Below are positions 12,792 through 26,229 of a stretch of 64,000 bases of DNA, in pieces. The stretch is taken from contig CM066919.1 in the NCBI GenBank assembly GCA_033964015.1, forward strand, positions 26,618,204 through 26,682,203, in the 5' to 3' direction. A model generated the notes under the pieces. That model did not search any database. It saw only the letters and a program-made list of their open reading frames with translations, and was not told where the DNA came from. The stretch is from Scolanthus callimorphus. Taxonomy: Eukaryota; Cnidaria; Anthozoa; Actiniaria; Edwardsiidae. The stretch's first letter is position 1; the number at the start of each line of letters is the position of its first letter. The translations under genes were made by a program, and so were the position numbers.

Positions 12792-14840
12792 GCTGAAAGT
12801 GCAATTTTCGGTAAATATCTGTTCGGAGACCCGCTCGACAAAATTTCGTAACTTATGTTCGTGATGTCGCTGAACTGAGAAAAACTGTTTCCGAATTTCG
12901 AAATTAACGTGAAACTTGAAATTTTTGGCGAAACTACAGCTACAGAAGAGGTCGAGGTCGCCTAGCATTTTCGGTCACCAATTTGTGCTTAGAACTTTCG
13001 AATGTTAGGCTCTCATATAAAATACGAACACTGATGAAAAAACTTTAGGGAATTAAAATATATCCTGTCTGAAATATCTGAAATGCTATTTCAAGTTATT
13101 TTAGCTTCTTGTTGGGTGCCACTAATTTGATTTCCCTCTTCTGTCTCCTTTTCCTCAACTCATTTTCAGTTTCAATAATAAAACAAACACAATTTCTTTT
13201 ATACATTTGGGTAAGACTTTTGTCTACAGGTGATTCTGCGTGATGTGCTGTACGTCATTCATACTTTCATAAGTCAATCTGTTCAGTGATTTGTTGTCCC
13301 TTTTCTCGATTTTCTGGACTTTTTGCAACTTAACAACACATCACTGAAACTTTGAACGGTAATCTGCCCAATTCGTACAAAAATAAACACATAAAAAAGA
13401 TTGGGCTACAATTATATCGCCGCTGCTACAAAATTGTTGTCCGGTTTTCATTTTCCTAATGGCACATGTTCAGTTTTAGGGAATGAGGATGAATGTTTCA
13501 GGGCATGACGTTTTCATTCAGTTTTATCTTGAGATTTTCCGACGCATTTTTTCTAACAACACCAGTCCATGACTTTCATGTTGCTCGGCGATTTTCTCAC
13601 GAACTTTTAAGAGTTCAGAAAAAAAAACATTGGATTCCCTCTTTACTTTTCGCCCAAGGACCTGTGCTGTTTATCCCAACAAATCACGATCGAGTAATAA
13701 TAAAAAATATAAATGAATTCCTGGCGAATTCCTTTTCGCAGGTATCAAACTTTCTCCCTGGCGCCATTTGGTACCAAACAAACGGGGGGCTTTAAAAACC
13801 TTGTTCAATATCAATGGTTTTGATATTTGAAAATAAATGCAGTGACCTGGCAAAGCGTTTGAAAAAACTTAAAACGAAAAAGCTACTTAGGCAATACTTA
13901 TGGACATTAGAATTTACTTCATGAGTTTCTTTCTCTAAACGACTCTTGTCGTAAATTGAGTCATATAGCCGATCAATATATGAACTGTGAAGTGTGCCCA
14001 AATAAATAACACAACAACTTGATTTAACTCTCTTCACAAGCCCAGCACTTGCCCGCTAGGTTAGGGTATTGTTAAGGAGAAGTGCAGATTTAATTCTTCG
14101 CGATTTATAACTTCAAAAGCACCTGCAACACGACAGTGAAGTTTAAGTACCAAAACCATTTGATTCAAATTATAAATGCTACGCTTGATTCCGGAAGTGT
14201 GTGGCATTTACCAGGCATTGTAGCTAGCCCAGTATTGGTTAACTCTTTTCAGTAAATTAATGCTTCTTTTCAAGTTCACCTCCTTCGAATTGCTTTTCTT
14301 TTCAGCTAGGGTATTTGAGTAATTCTTTCGAGGCTAATTTGTGTCTAATTTTCAATTGTCCCAGGCTGTTAAGGACCGCCTATTTGACACGGCCATTCTA
14401 TTGTCCAGGACAATACCTATTTTAAGTTCAACAGGAAATGGCACAACGTCTGGTAATATTGACGAGATATCTGACAGGCTTTCGACCAATCAGAGCTCTT
14501 ATACGATTATTACAGTAATTGATGAGAGCCTGTGAGTGATTTATGACTGGTCGTTGCCGATAGTCCTGTTGTCTCGTTGGGCTCACAAATAACACGGCGA
14601 CTGATTGATTGATTGACAAGCAAAACGACAAACTTCTCGAGTATTGTGCTGTGGCTTACTTATTATTCGGTCCTGCTTACATGGGATCCAGCGAGTGTGA
14701 AACACATTATAGGCTTGAAGCATTCTCATGAGTGAGAGATTCAACAGAGCAAATTTTCACAGATTATCGGCATAGTATTTGCGACCTCACGCACCCTTAG
14801 CGGTTACATACGAGAATATTTACAAGTTTTCTCGATCCTG
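12792..14840. other. Upstream region of the T-box gene, nothing further recognised
   Basis: No coding exon was recognised. The stretch must hold the 5' UTR and promoter of the T-box gene, but no convincing TATA/initiator combination can be singled out by eye. Confidence 0.4.
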
Positions 14841-17800
14841 ATGGCTTCACTTCAGCTACCGGAAGCCACTGTTGCACGTGCAGAAATACAGTACTGCAAT
14901 TCCAACATGGTTCAAGGTATGAACCCTATTCCTCAGGACTTAGATTTTGGTGAGTACGCTCGAATTTGTTGTTGCTTTGTCCACTAGGGCATATATTCCA
15001 GGCAGGAAATACATGGTATAGCATCTTAGAGGACTAACATCGATGACTCAACTTGACGTACTGGAAATTCGACAACACTAAGTTTCCGCGAGACCCGTTT
15101 CCTGTAGTAGCTATAAGCCAGTATTTCTTATAAAGGGCTGGGTTGTGACTGGCATTCTTTCTACCACAGATCGACGAATTGATGTTCTAAATCTATTTCC
15201 TCGGGCTTCTGAATTCTGCGAGGATATGCTGTGCCCACCACCATCGACCCAAGCAGAGAATTTAGCGTTCGCCCTCGGGTATACTTCTCCTTTACCGTGT
15301 GGGCAACTTCGTTCCGAAATGCTCCAGGTAGAGCTAGAAAACCGAGAGCTATGGGAAAAATTCCATGAGATCGGAACAGAAATGATTATAACCAAAAACG
15401 GCCGGTAAGTGATGGTTAATTTAACCTATTTTAACATTAAAAATCCAGTACATGTGCTTGAGATTTACCATTATACAGTGAGCAAACACACTTCAAGATT
15501 TCCTTCCCAGCTAAGAAAACCATTTAGACGTTTTAAGTTTAAACAATGCATTATCAAGCAGTTCTTGATTGTGGCAATTGTTGTTGTAAATGTTTTGGAT
15601 TTAAGCGAGCGCGCAGTTGGCATAACAATCCAGGAAAAAGTGGTATGTCGATAAGTGGTTATGTTTTGGCAATACGATGTGACGGAGAGCGTTTTCATTT
15701 TCAACGCCAAAGTGCCATAATCCACCTATAGCTGTGCTAGAGCTATGGCTAGAACACAAAAAATGGTATCAAAAGAACATTTATTTTGGTTTGCTTTATC
15801 TCCCCAATCTATAATTGCTTTGGCCCTCTTGGCGAACATGAAACCCGAACTCTAATAACACCATCGCATGCGAACAGAACCTAAGTACTTTGGCACCTCA
15901 TATCCTGGCTCCAACAATCAGTCTACATGGACATTCTAACAACCAGCCGCTAAAATAGTGTGATGTTTACTTTGATATCTGTAATAAATGTTTAAGGGAT
16001 TAAATAAATTCCTTAAAAACTTCGAACTGCAAGTTGCTTACGACAACGAGTATCTTTCATTGCCCGTGTTACTATTAAGCTTATACGCTGAGGAGCCCAT
16101 TTGAGTGCTGAGTTCTTTTTGCCCCCTGCTGGGAAGTTGAGTCAACTAATAGACAGAAGACGGCGGAAAGACGCCACAATGACTGCCAAGAGCGGCCTTT
16201 ACCGCTTTTTACGAAACATTTTATCAATCTCAGAGCTGTCTCCAAGGTTTCTACCTTCGTAGCGTGGTAGGAGGGACCATAGCGAGGTACTTTGCAAGAG
16301 GTAGATTACGCCCAAATAGCGTTTGTAGGGGGGATCGGAAGGAATCTTGAAATACTTTAGATTTTTAATCCCTAAATCATCTGCACCGTCATAGCTAAAT
16401 TCCAACATGTTTTTAACACTTTAATCCTCTTTTCAACAGTCGAATGTTCCCCGTGATCAGAGCAAACATATCTGGTCTTAATCCGAAAGAGGAGTATGTA
16501 GTAGCAATGGATTTGGTCCCGGCCGACGAGAACAGATATAAATACCACAACACAGAATGGGCAATCACAGGGAAGGCAGAGAACCTGATTCCCTCCCGGA
16601 TCTTTATACATCCTGACTCACCGGGAACCGGTGCACAGTGGATGCGTCAAGTCATATCTTTTCAGAAATTGAAGCTTACAAACAACCACAACGACCAAGC
16701 AGGGCATGTAAGTCATGGTGGGACTATGGGAAAGTATTTCGCGCGCGTAAATCATCATATCCTTGAGCGCTTTTCAAAGATAAACGTTTTTCTTTTTATG
16801 TATTTGCTTTCGGTTTTGATAAATGTTCTTCTTCGGCTTTTTATTAGCCGTACGTTTTCCTGAGACACCACACCGAAAAAAATCGTTGAGTGTAAAGAGC
16901 GAGAAAAACTTGCAACTTGCGAGAAAATTCCTGAGATACCACACCGAAAAATCGTTGAGTGTATAAAGAGTGAGAAAAACTGAAGAGTATGACACAGGGA
17001 AACGGAACACCAAACGGTTAACAAACGATTGTACGTGTTGTATTACATTTCGCGGAAAGTGATTTTTAACAAAATACTTCAACGGGTTTCTCAGTTTTCT
17101 CTCTCTTGTGAAACTGGAGCTGATATACTGAAAAACTGCGACTCCGCAAAATTTAAACATTTCCCTGATTTAAATTACTCACACAACAGGGCAAATATAT
17201 ATTTTTCAATTTCCTGGTCCAGTGGCTTATACTTTTAGAAAACCATAGAGGCATACCAGGTTTGCCCGTGATCAAGAAAGCTATAGTTTTTCAAGGGCAG
17301 CTATGTTTGTGGAATTCGTAGATAGATTAAACCACTTTTTTGGACAAAAATGCGAGAAAATAATAGCACCTTAGAGTTTGCCTTGATCAAAAGAAGTTTT
17401 TCAAGGGCAGTAATTTTTGTTGTTGCTTTTCCAGTAGCGTGAAGGACAAGTAAAGTTGCCTGCAGAAAAATCAAACCTGAAAATCGAAGTTACATAAACG
17501 CTGGAAAAATTAACTTTAAAGTGTACTGTAAATGTGTAGTGAAATAACAGAAGGTTTTATTTTTTTTGAGTCCGCAGTATCGATGGGAAATTATATTTGT
17601 CTGGAATAAATAAAATTCGGGTTTACCAGAGCCTAACAGCAAAACAAAAGAAGAAGAAGCAGAACCAACTATTTATTTTCTAAACATGATGAAAGAAAAT
17701 GAACATAAACACTTAACAAACCAAATTATTGACTCAGACCTTTCTTTTCTCTTTCTTTTTCTAAAAACAATTAGCGTTGTCATAAAAAAATATGCAGGAC

Positions 17801-20800
17801 CTAAACCACTTTGATTTGGCCAAGGCAAACCCGATGTGTATGTTAGAAGTGGACGCTAACTCTAATTCGTTTGAGGTCAGGATAAGGTTTATGGGGGATG
17901 AACTCTTTTCAGAGAAAAACACCTAGAAATTTACGCCTTTCAGAGATTTTAAAATACCTTTTAGATACCATTACTTGAGGTCAAGACTGCTTATTCAGGT
18001 TTAACGCGTTGGCAAAAACAAAGCTGCGAAAAGAAGAAAGAAAATATTTGAAAATCATTTTGTTGTTTAACAGCGTTGCGAAGAAACTATATTCTATTGT
18101 TTGGCTGTATAAATTTAGCAAACTAAAGCAGCTAGCAGCTTTTATTTTTAACGTATTTAAAATATGTTACTGTGCTAATCTAAACACGATTCAAAGATAA
18201 CCTAGGTTGAAAACTTTCCCGATTGGTAGTGTTTTACTGCTGACTAAACTTCCAACAAAAGACCTTAATTGCTTTTGACAGTGATTAAATACAGATAACT
18301 GGAGCAGTGCATTCCAAAAAAAACTCTATTCAAAAACATTAATTCGCTTGACTTTTTTAAAATGATAAAGTCAAACGCGCGCTTCTCAAACTAGTTTCTC
18401 GTTTCTAAAACTCATGGAGTAATGCTCCAAAATGATTTTCTAAAATGGGAACTCCGCCCATTTCTTAAGTGCCTGTGAAAGACATGAATAGAGAAGTGAA
18501 AATCAGGTTTTCAGTAATTACACTTTCACAAAGAATAGGTCCAAGCTCGATTGGCACAAGATGAATAAACAGTGCTGTGATGTACCTAATTGTGAAATTG
18601 GTAGTGATTTCACGCGACGAAAGAAACAGACTTTACACTATCTAAGAAAGACTAATTATACAGTTTTTCAACAAAGCGTTATATAAACGGATTGTGCTCC
18701 ACCTTAGGCAAGTTAAAAGGAAACTGATCCTAGAAATTCTAACGACTAGGAAGCATAACCATTACTTGTTTTCCCGCTTGTATCCAAATATAAACAGGGC
18801 GGAGAATTGCGCCTTGAATTCTCACTCTTTTTGCGACTAAAAAAATCCAGTGTCGAAACTTTGGATTTTGATACTAAAATTTTAGAATTAGTTGAATGCC
18901 AATTTCGACCTAAACCCAGCGTATTTTCCTGCGCTAAAGATTGGAGGTAATTTCTTTATGTGAAAGTCTTGAATCTCTCTGAATGAGTTATTTCAAACTT
19001 CAAGAAATTCTTGTGCGTTCTAAACTTTTAGGCAACCTTTTATCTATAAAAGCGTGTACGTTTTAAAACTAAAGCACGTTTTGCGTGCATGCAGCTTGCA
19101 ATGTCAATCAATTAACTAATTTTTGACTAGCTCTTGGGTTCTGGATTGTTTTCAAATGTTTTATTAGGTCATGGGAACTTATGCGGGAGGTGTCTTTTGT
19201 ATTCAATGGTGGCAACAATAAGAACTGCGCATTTTCGCATCTGCTCCTAACTAAACATTTAAAAACTATTTCTTTACAATAAAGAAGCTGTTCATTTTGA
19301 TTCTAGCATTGCTTGTTGAAAACTGATAGCTGAATTCTGAATGTTTTTCTTGAAACTGCAACTGAATTCGCTCGTTCGAACTCAGTCTTATTCACTATTA
19401 TTTATATGTTCTTCTTTCATTCCTTCCTTTTCTTTTTTCGTCCCACGTTTAGTAAAAATACACACAACACTTCACTCCAAACTGCCTCCTCTTTATCAAA
19501 CGAAAAACTCTGGGTGTTTCTAAAAGCTGGAAAGAAGCCATTCAACTTTTTGCCAATAAATCTGGCCCAAGTTAACGACCTTTTTTTATATAAGAGATTA
19601 AGCATGGATTATTTTTCATTATTTGGTGTGTTAGGATTTCTTTCTTGTTTTTATAAGAAAATCTATCAAGCTTTTGGAGGCACGAGACCAATTACAAATA
19701 TTTAGAAGAAAAAAATGGACCAAGTATTTGTCCCGGAGTGTGTCGGAGACATGTGGTGTGGTGTTTTTTGGCCGATATTGTACAAAGTATTTTACATTTG
19801 TTTAATCCCATAAGCTTAAATCCCTTCTGAATTCAAACGCTTTGTAATTATCACTTTGTAAATGAAATTTTCCAATTGATCACAGCTTTTAACAGGCTAT
19901 TCCAGGCCTGGGGGTCTATTGTCCAACATGACGTCTAAATCCAATTTCTAAAAGTTTTATAAACACTGTTGGAAATTTCGTAGGTCATTATCAACTATGT
20001 TGGTGATTCATGGCGAATTAGTGTAAGATTAAGTAACATACGTTCCTATTAAACCCATACGTTTCCAATTCTCACCAGCCAATGCCATTAACAAGTGGCA
20101 AAACTTGTAAAAGCTGGGGCCCTTCCTTTCGCAGTTCTATTCAGAAAATAGCTAACACATCTAATTACTTTTCGATGTTTTATCAATCCGCTCCTTATGG
20201 GATTTTCTCGCGAATTCCCGCCTATCTTTTGTAATTTAGGTGAGATCTTTTGTTGGTTAACAGTTTCTTTGTTGGTATATAATTGTAATTGACAATTAAT
20301 CCCTTTGGTCCGCCCATACGGCATTTTGAAACCTTTAGGATATGAAGACTTGAATCGGAAATTACTGCCTACTTGAACTTTCGGGTTTGTTTCAACAAAG
20401 CACTTCAGAAATATATTTTATGAAGCTTGGAACTCGAGCTTAAAACTAAAAAAAACTACGACCACTCTCGTGTGTGGGTGATGAGGCAGAAAATAAAACC
20501 TTTCTAGAAATAAGGCTAAAGGAAGAACCGAGGGATAATTCAAAAAGACCTTTAATACAATAAAAAGCATAAGAGAAAACGGCGTCGAAAGTAACTCGAA
20601 AACAAAAAACAAAACTATACCTAGTACACGACGGAAAGAAATAAAAGTCCAAATGGCACAAAATGTTCAGTAAAAGAAGCAATTTTATTCGGCTCAATGA
20701 AAAAAGTATAAAAATTAACTAGTGAACTGTTTTTCGCAAAATGCGTTGTCAAGTTTTCCTTCCACGTTTGAATAACCCTAAACTGAAGTCTTGCCGAGCT

Positions 20801-23800
20801 TACAATCTACCCCTGCAAAGCGGTGCCACTTTAAACGCTGGTTCATATTTTACAGACTTTTATATACACACTTCCCACAGCGAACGGAGATAATTTTTCC
20901 TCGGTCAGCGCCGAACTAACCCGGGCAAGCCAGCCTCCATGAAAACAGGCTCAAGATTTCATTTACCAGAGAACCCCACACTTCCTGCTTTTCATTTGCA
21001 CTCTAGTCTTTGCTTGAAACTCAGTCTCTTTGTTCTGTTCCAGGTTATTTTAAACTCCATGCACAAATACCAGCCGCGAATCCACGTCATCCCGACAAAG
21101 GAGTACAACATGTTTAGCATGAAAAAAGGGACTTTCTACACGTATCAGTTCCCCGAAACGACGTTCATGGCGGTCACAGCTTATCAGAACCCGAGGGTAA
21201 GTTATCAATGGTTCACTCGCTTTGAAGATTTGAGCTTTACAACAACCGGTTTGCCCTGAGAAAATCAATTTAGTGCCGGGTTTGAGGGTGTGTGTTCGAT
21301 CATCGAACTCCCTGGTTCGTTGGATGAAAAACATTTTTCCGAAAGCAAATTAACCACGAACAAATCTAGTAAATAGTTTACCATTCGAAAAGGGACAAAA
21401 TGAACATTCCTCTATCTAATCATTCAAGTACTTATTCTTGCGAGTAATTCAAAATGACCACAAAACATATAGCGTAAGTCCTGTATAAATCATGGCCCCT
21501 TCCATTTTCTACGCCTTTTCTATTGCATTTTCAATATTGTGAGATTTTATATTGAAGAACTGCATAAGAGCTTGCGGTTGTCTTCGCCGCCAGGATGTCT
21601 TCTAAAGAACAACACCCTGGAAGGGCCCTATTGTATTAACTGAAAACTCCATCGATCATCACTCCAAATTGGTCATCTCTTGGGAAGGATCTCAAAAACC
21701 ATGCTGCTTGATCATCTACCTATACAAGCTATACATGTTTTGCATAGAAAACTAACGAAGATTTCGTCTTATTTTGCGTGTTTCTTGTACAGATTACTCA
21801 ATTAAAAATAGAGAACAACCCGTTCGCAAAGGGTTTCCGTGGAGGATGTAACAGCACAAGCCATCATCTCGCTCTAAAAAGGTATGAGACACGTTAAGTT
21901 CTTGTTTTCATGCAAAGGCTGACTATCGTTCACATGAACTTCCCTCTTCATGCAATTTCCCACTCACTATGCAACATTAAACTAGGATTAATAATGCAGT
22001 ATTTTACAATCAGCAACGCTAGAAAGTGCCTTTTTGTAGCACTAGCGGGTTGTGAAAACGTGCAGCTCATTTCGGACGGAACAGACAATAGATTGCCTTA
22101 TGAACCGCAAATCAAAGCAGTTCTGACCGGTAGGCAATATAGGTTATTTACTTGCTTGGATGAGAGAATTGCTGAAGCAAACAAGGGCAGGGCATCATTC
22201 AGAACCATGAGACCTCCCAAAACCACCACAAACTTAACAATAACTCCCACGAAGCAATGTCAGCTAATGACTTTGGTTCTGTATTGCTCGGGTATTTTTA
22301 AATAGACTGTGGACAAGGCTTTTGTACGACACCTTTTTATCTGTTCCCACGAAGCGCCTTTTATCAGTTTTCGAGTGTTTCCACATAACTCTGGCCACTT
22401 GCAAACATCATTACATCTCATGAACAACAACAACCAAAGGTTGAGATTTATGTTAAACGCCGTGGAAAAATGGTGTTTTGCTGACGTTTCGAGCGTTAGC
22501 CCTTCGTCGGAGCTACCATTGTGCTACCATTGTGCTCTCTCGAATATCCGCGTTTTTCCAGAACTAGATATATGCACGCTAAGCATACGGACCATTCCTT
22601 TGCTGGCGTATAACTTACGCTCCTCCTTTTCAAGCTATCCTTAGTTTTTTCCATCATTTTAACACGTGCATGTTCAGGCCCCGACATTGCGACCATATTG
22701 TCGCCAATGGCGACTAAACGTGGGGCTTGGCGACCATAATTTGAGAGCTAGTCGTCAGTTGAGATCCACGTTTATACTCACTGGCCTTTTGGCATGCTCT
22801 GATCTTCAAGACTTCAACAATTGATTTAACTTCATGAGAGTTTTGTCGTTTTGTCAAAACCTTGCTCAGTTTGGCTCAACCAAACTAGTATTTCACGTCT
22901 AATTTAGACCCCGTCCACACTAACGCGGTTTCGTTTGAATCCGCATACTTTTTGATACGGTTAGGCCTTCCGTCAACACTAACACGCTGATCGTTTTCAT
23001 CGAATCCGTATAACTTTGGAAACGCTCTCGAAAGTGTATCAAAACGAATCCGTATACACATCGTTTTAGTGTGGACGGTCGAATCCGGATAAAAATGAAA
23101 ACGATAACGTCAACTGTACCATTAATTTGAGACTTTCCTTGCACACGCCAACATTAAATAAAAATAGATCGCTTGTTTGGAGCAAAATCTCCTGTCCACA
23201 CTAACACGCTGCGAATCCGCATCACTTTGAAAACGAATACTTTTGAAAACGCGTTAGTGTGGACAGGGCTTTAGAGCGCGTGTTGCTCAAATGCCATTCT
23301 TTATTACCTTCTATGGCGATCGGGCCTCTTCAATAGAATATTAAAGAGTATTATTTGGCACAAAAAAATAGAAATAATAAGTAGAAAAGAAAGTTGATTT
23401 ACGGAATGGTTGTAATTCTTCATTGCCTAAAAAAGCTAGCACAAATACGTCGGTATAAAATTTTCACAAGAGTGTGTGCATTTTGTTCCTGTAAATCACA
23501 AACGGCAGACACAAACACACAGCTTCTTGTACAGCTTTTTATCTTCATTTCTTGTGAATCGTTCTATTATGATAGCGCAAGGCGCTAATTATGGATCTCA
23601 TTTTACAGACACCGTGACGATGCAGACGACAGTGAATCTCTCTCGCCTTCCTCCTCCAACTCAACTTCAGACACATGTAAAAGGTATCGCACCTCTCCAC
23701 AGATGTCAGAAGGCAGCAACAACTCCCCTCCACCCGCTCTTTTCTCTGGTAAGTTCACGTTATCGTCAGTGAAGTAGCGTGGCCCATACACTACAGATAA

Positions 23801-24588
23801 CACTTGTTTCAGCTCTACCATTTTCGTGGCTTCTTAGTCTCAATATCAAGGGACACTAACATAAATTAATTAATTAAATGGCTTATCCTGTCTCATAAAA
23901 ATTCTCATCATGAGCAGTAACATTGAGCAGTAACTAATTCTCCTCATGAGCAGTAACTAATGTTTGAATTTGTGTCTGCTTATTAAATACAAGAAATGAA
24001 AAGACTGCAAATTTTACCAAAGAGAGTGTGTCCGTAAAGGAAAAAGCTGTTTTATGTATCAAGTACAATTTTTTTTTGCATATTTATGTTTTGCATTCCT
24101 TATATAATTTCAGAGAGTCCTCTTGGTCGTCTGATGATGTCTCATCGTGAGGCACTTCACTCGCCTTGTAATCTCCCCCAAGCCAGCTATCGACAGCGGC
24201 CATTTTGTACAGAAGATGCGAAATCAAGTACTCTACCCCCGTGTTCACTAAATATTCCTGCTCCCACGTACAGCCTTTCATCACAAGCCTACCCACACAG
24301 CTTCAACCCACTGACAAACTCGAACACCATACCACACCCTCACATCCCTCGGCCAATGGTTCACCCAGGGTATTTGGTCATCCACATCACAGCGATCATA
24401 CACACACAATCCATCACACACCCACACATGTTACTACACATCCACATCAGCCAGTTCCTAGTTACTCAACAGATGGATACAGGTCTGATTTTGGGCTAGG
24501 GCGGAGCGATTATACGAAACCCCTTTCGATATCTACATCGTTTCACAATGGCTTCACTGGAGCTGCACCCTCCTTTCCATTTCATTGA
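14841..24588 (+). CDS. T-box transcription factor (seven exons)
   Basis: Sequence-specific nuclear DNA-binding regulator of development. Exons read by eye: 14841-14949, 15170-15404, 16440-16707, 21044-21196, 21793-21881, 23609-23748 and 24114-24588; each junction has AG/GT and matching phase. ATG 14841 is the first in-frame start before the conserved domain. The T-box covers about residues 90-272, with TEMIITKNGRRMFP, HPDSPGTGAQWMRQ, ILNSMHKYQPR, FMAVTAYQNPRITQLKIENN and PFAKGFRG. The C-terminal tail is Ser/Pro/His-rich and ends GAAPSFPFH. As sequenced, the last exon hits a TAG at 24,497; one extra base in the GGG at 24,368-24,370 opens the frame to 24,588 and gives about 489 codons, a normal length. 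The block QLKIENNPFAKGFRG recalls Tbx4/5 and the preceding FPETTF..VTAYQNP recalls Tbx6; the subfamily is left open. Confidence 0.93.
16859..16980. repeat. Tandem duplication of about 70 bp in a T-box intron
   Basis: 'cctgagacaccacaccgaaa' followed by 'atcgttgagtgta' and 'aaagagcgagaaaaact' recurs about 71 bp downstream with small changes. It lies in the third intron of the T-box gene, just after exon 3. Confidence 0.6.
22440..22520 (-). ncRNA. Hammerhead-like motif in a Penelope-type repeat remnant
   Basis: On the minus strand the segment around 22,470-22,512 reads CGACGAAGGGCTAACGCTCG followed by AAACGTCAGC. This matches the order core CUGANGA, a stem-II hairpin GGGC/GCUC with a UAAC loop, then GAAAC and GUC of hammerhead ribozymes. 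Such motifs are known in the terminal repeats of Penelope-like retroelements. The first core box here reads CCGACGA instead of CUGACGA, so this copy may be inactive. No reverse transcriptase is adjacent. Located in a T-box intron. Confidence 0.4.
22909..23269. mobile_element. MITE of the 'GTCCACACTAACGCG' type
   Basis: The left end ccccgtccacactaacgcg and right end cgcgttagtgtggacagggc are inverted copies. Further internal copies of the 'cgtcaacactaacacgctg' and 'gtccacactaacacgctg' phrases occur at about 22,973 and 23,193, so the element is internally repetitive. TTTAGA flanks both ends and may be the target duplication. Sits in a T-box intron. Confidence 0.7.
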
Positions 24589-24610
24589 AAAATCAATTGA
24601 ATGAATAATG

Positions 24611-24616
24611 AATAAA
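24611..24616 (+). terminator. Candidate poly(A) signal of the T-box gene
   Basis: AATAAA lies 23 bp after the conserved C-terminal stop at 24,586-24,588. Position and match are typical; usage not verified. Confidence 0.45.
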
Positions 24617-24696
24617 ACAGAATGTTGTTATTATAACACATACACTAGGTATATAGCTTTTAATATAGTTATTTTTAGCAAGGGGATATATATAAT

Positions 24697-24945
24697 GGGC
24701 AATTCCAGAAAATAAAGGTACCCTCCCCACGGGTGGCACTAGTTTTTGACCCCCCCATGCATCCAGAATTTCCAAATGGTTTACCCCCCCCCCCCCCCCC
24801 CCCCCATGCACATAGAATTCAGGTTAAAGAAATCCAGCTTGGAAAACCCCCCCTTGCAATCAGAATTCCGAGCTCTTAACCCCCCCCCCCCCCAGAATTT
24901 CCAAATGCCGCCAGTGGGGGGTACCTTTATTTTCTGGAATTGCCC
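24697..24945. mobile_element. Poly-C MITE with perfect 25-bp inverted termini
   Basis: The ends are exact complements: the left begins GGGCAATTCCAGAAAATAAA and the right ends TTTATTTTCTGGAATTGCCC. Inside are three poly-C tracts (longest about 24) and repeated 'cagaatttccaaatg' and 'ccagaattt' phrases, so it looks like tandem sub-repeats between terminal repeats. No clear target duplication. Confidence 0.75.
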
Positions 24946-26229
24946 ATAAGTATTATAACTAGCACAGAGTTCCAGTTGCAGGTTACACATTTGTTACAAA
25001 ACTGTTGGTTGACTTAGAAGAAACATGCTGGAAGTTTACTTTGTTTTAGTCAGGTTGTTTATATTATAACTTACAAAATGCTAAGTCCAGTTGCACACCC
25101 AAAGCTGGTTACATTAGAGCAGATTTCGTATGACTGTGAGGAAGTTAATGGCATAACAGTATTACGTACCATGCAGTGTCTAAGCAATTTGATTGGTTGA
25201 TCGGTAATTTTGTGTGATGTGATTTGAACGTTCAGGAGAACGCAAGGTCCTGTGCTGTACCATCACTATGCCTTTGACAATCATACGAAATCTGCTCTGT
25301 TTTTATGTATTTGTTGGTTAAGCCATATAAGCATTTGAATGGCAATTAATGTTGATGAACAGCAACAATGCTGTATCAGGCACTCAATGCAGGGGAGGGT
25401 TAAACGGTGACCATAATATTACATGAAGGGTATAGAATGGAGGAATAGTGTAAATACATAACTACACTAACACCATCATCATTTGAATGCTTATGACTAC
25501 TGCAACAAGCTCAAGTAGCAATGATTGATATTAAATAACAAAAAGATTTTTCATTTTTCGGGGTAGTCTTGGCTTCTTGTCATTATAACTTGCGTTTCTA
25601 ATGTTCTGCAGTTAAATATCTATTATCAATACATAGTGGATGTAATCATTTATTGGAGGAATTATGAGAGCTGTTAAATATTATTATTAATGTTATTATT
25701 AATATTATTATTGAAGGTTAAGAAAGCATCTATCAACTTAACTACATATGTATATTATTCATTGAAAAATTTTATTTAATAAATGGTATAATCAATGCAA
25801 AGAAAAAAGTTTGATGCATTTGTGTAAAAAGTTGCTAGAAACAATTGCAAAATAAATGATAAACTGATGAATCTGAATATTTGTTGTGTGAACTCAAACT
25901 CTACAATTCTCCTGGTTTATTTCAATTTTCTTTTACACATCATATACTTTGGTTATGATCACAAAAATCCTACCAAACAGGGGTGGATCCAAGTATTTCA
26001 GAAGGGGAGGGGCTGTGCAATCCACCCCTGCCAAAGCTGTTAAAGATGTGATGTTAAGTCAACATCAAACAGAGATGTTTTTCCCCCTCTAAAATATTAT
26101 CAACAGTTTGAAATGTGGGCCAGGCACTTCACCCAATATTTGAGTAATTATCATAGATTATCACATCTCACCCCCCCCCCCCATTTCCCACTCCACTCCC
26201 ATGTTTATAATAATGTTAAATATTGACTG
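24946..26229. other. Intergenic, no gene recognised
   Basis: AT-rich sequence with ATT-type microsatellite around 25,680-25,715 and a poly-C run near 26,169. No exon seen. Ends at the retrotransposon's left target-site copy GACTG (26,225-26,229). Confidence 0.55.
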
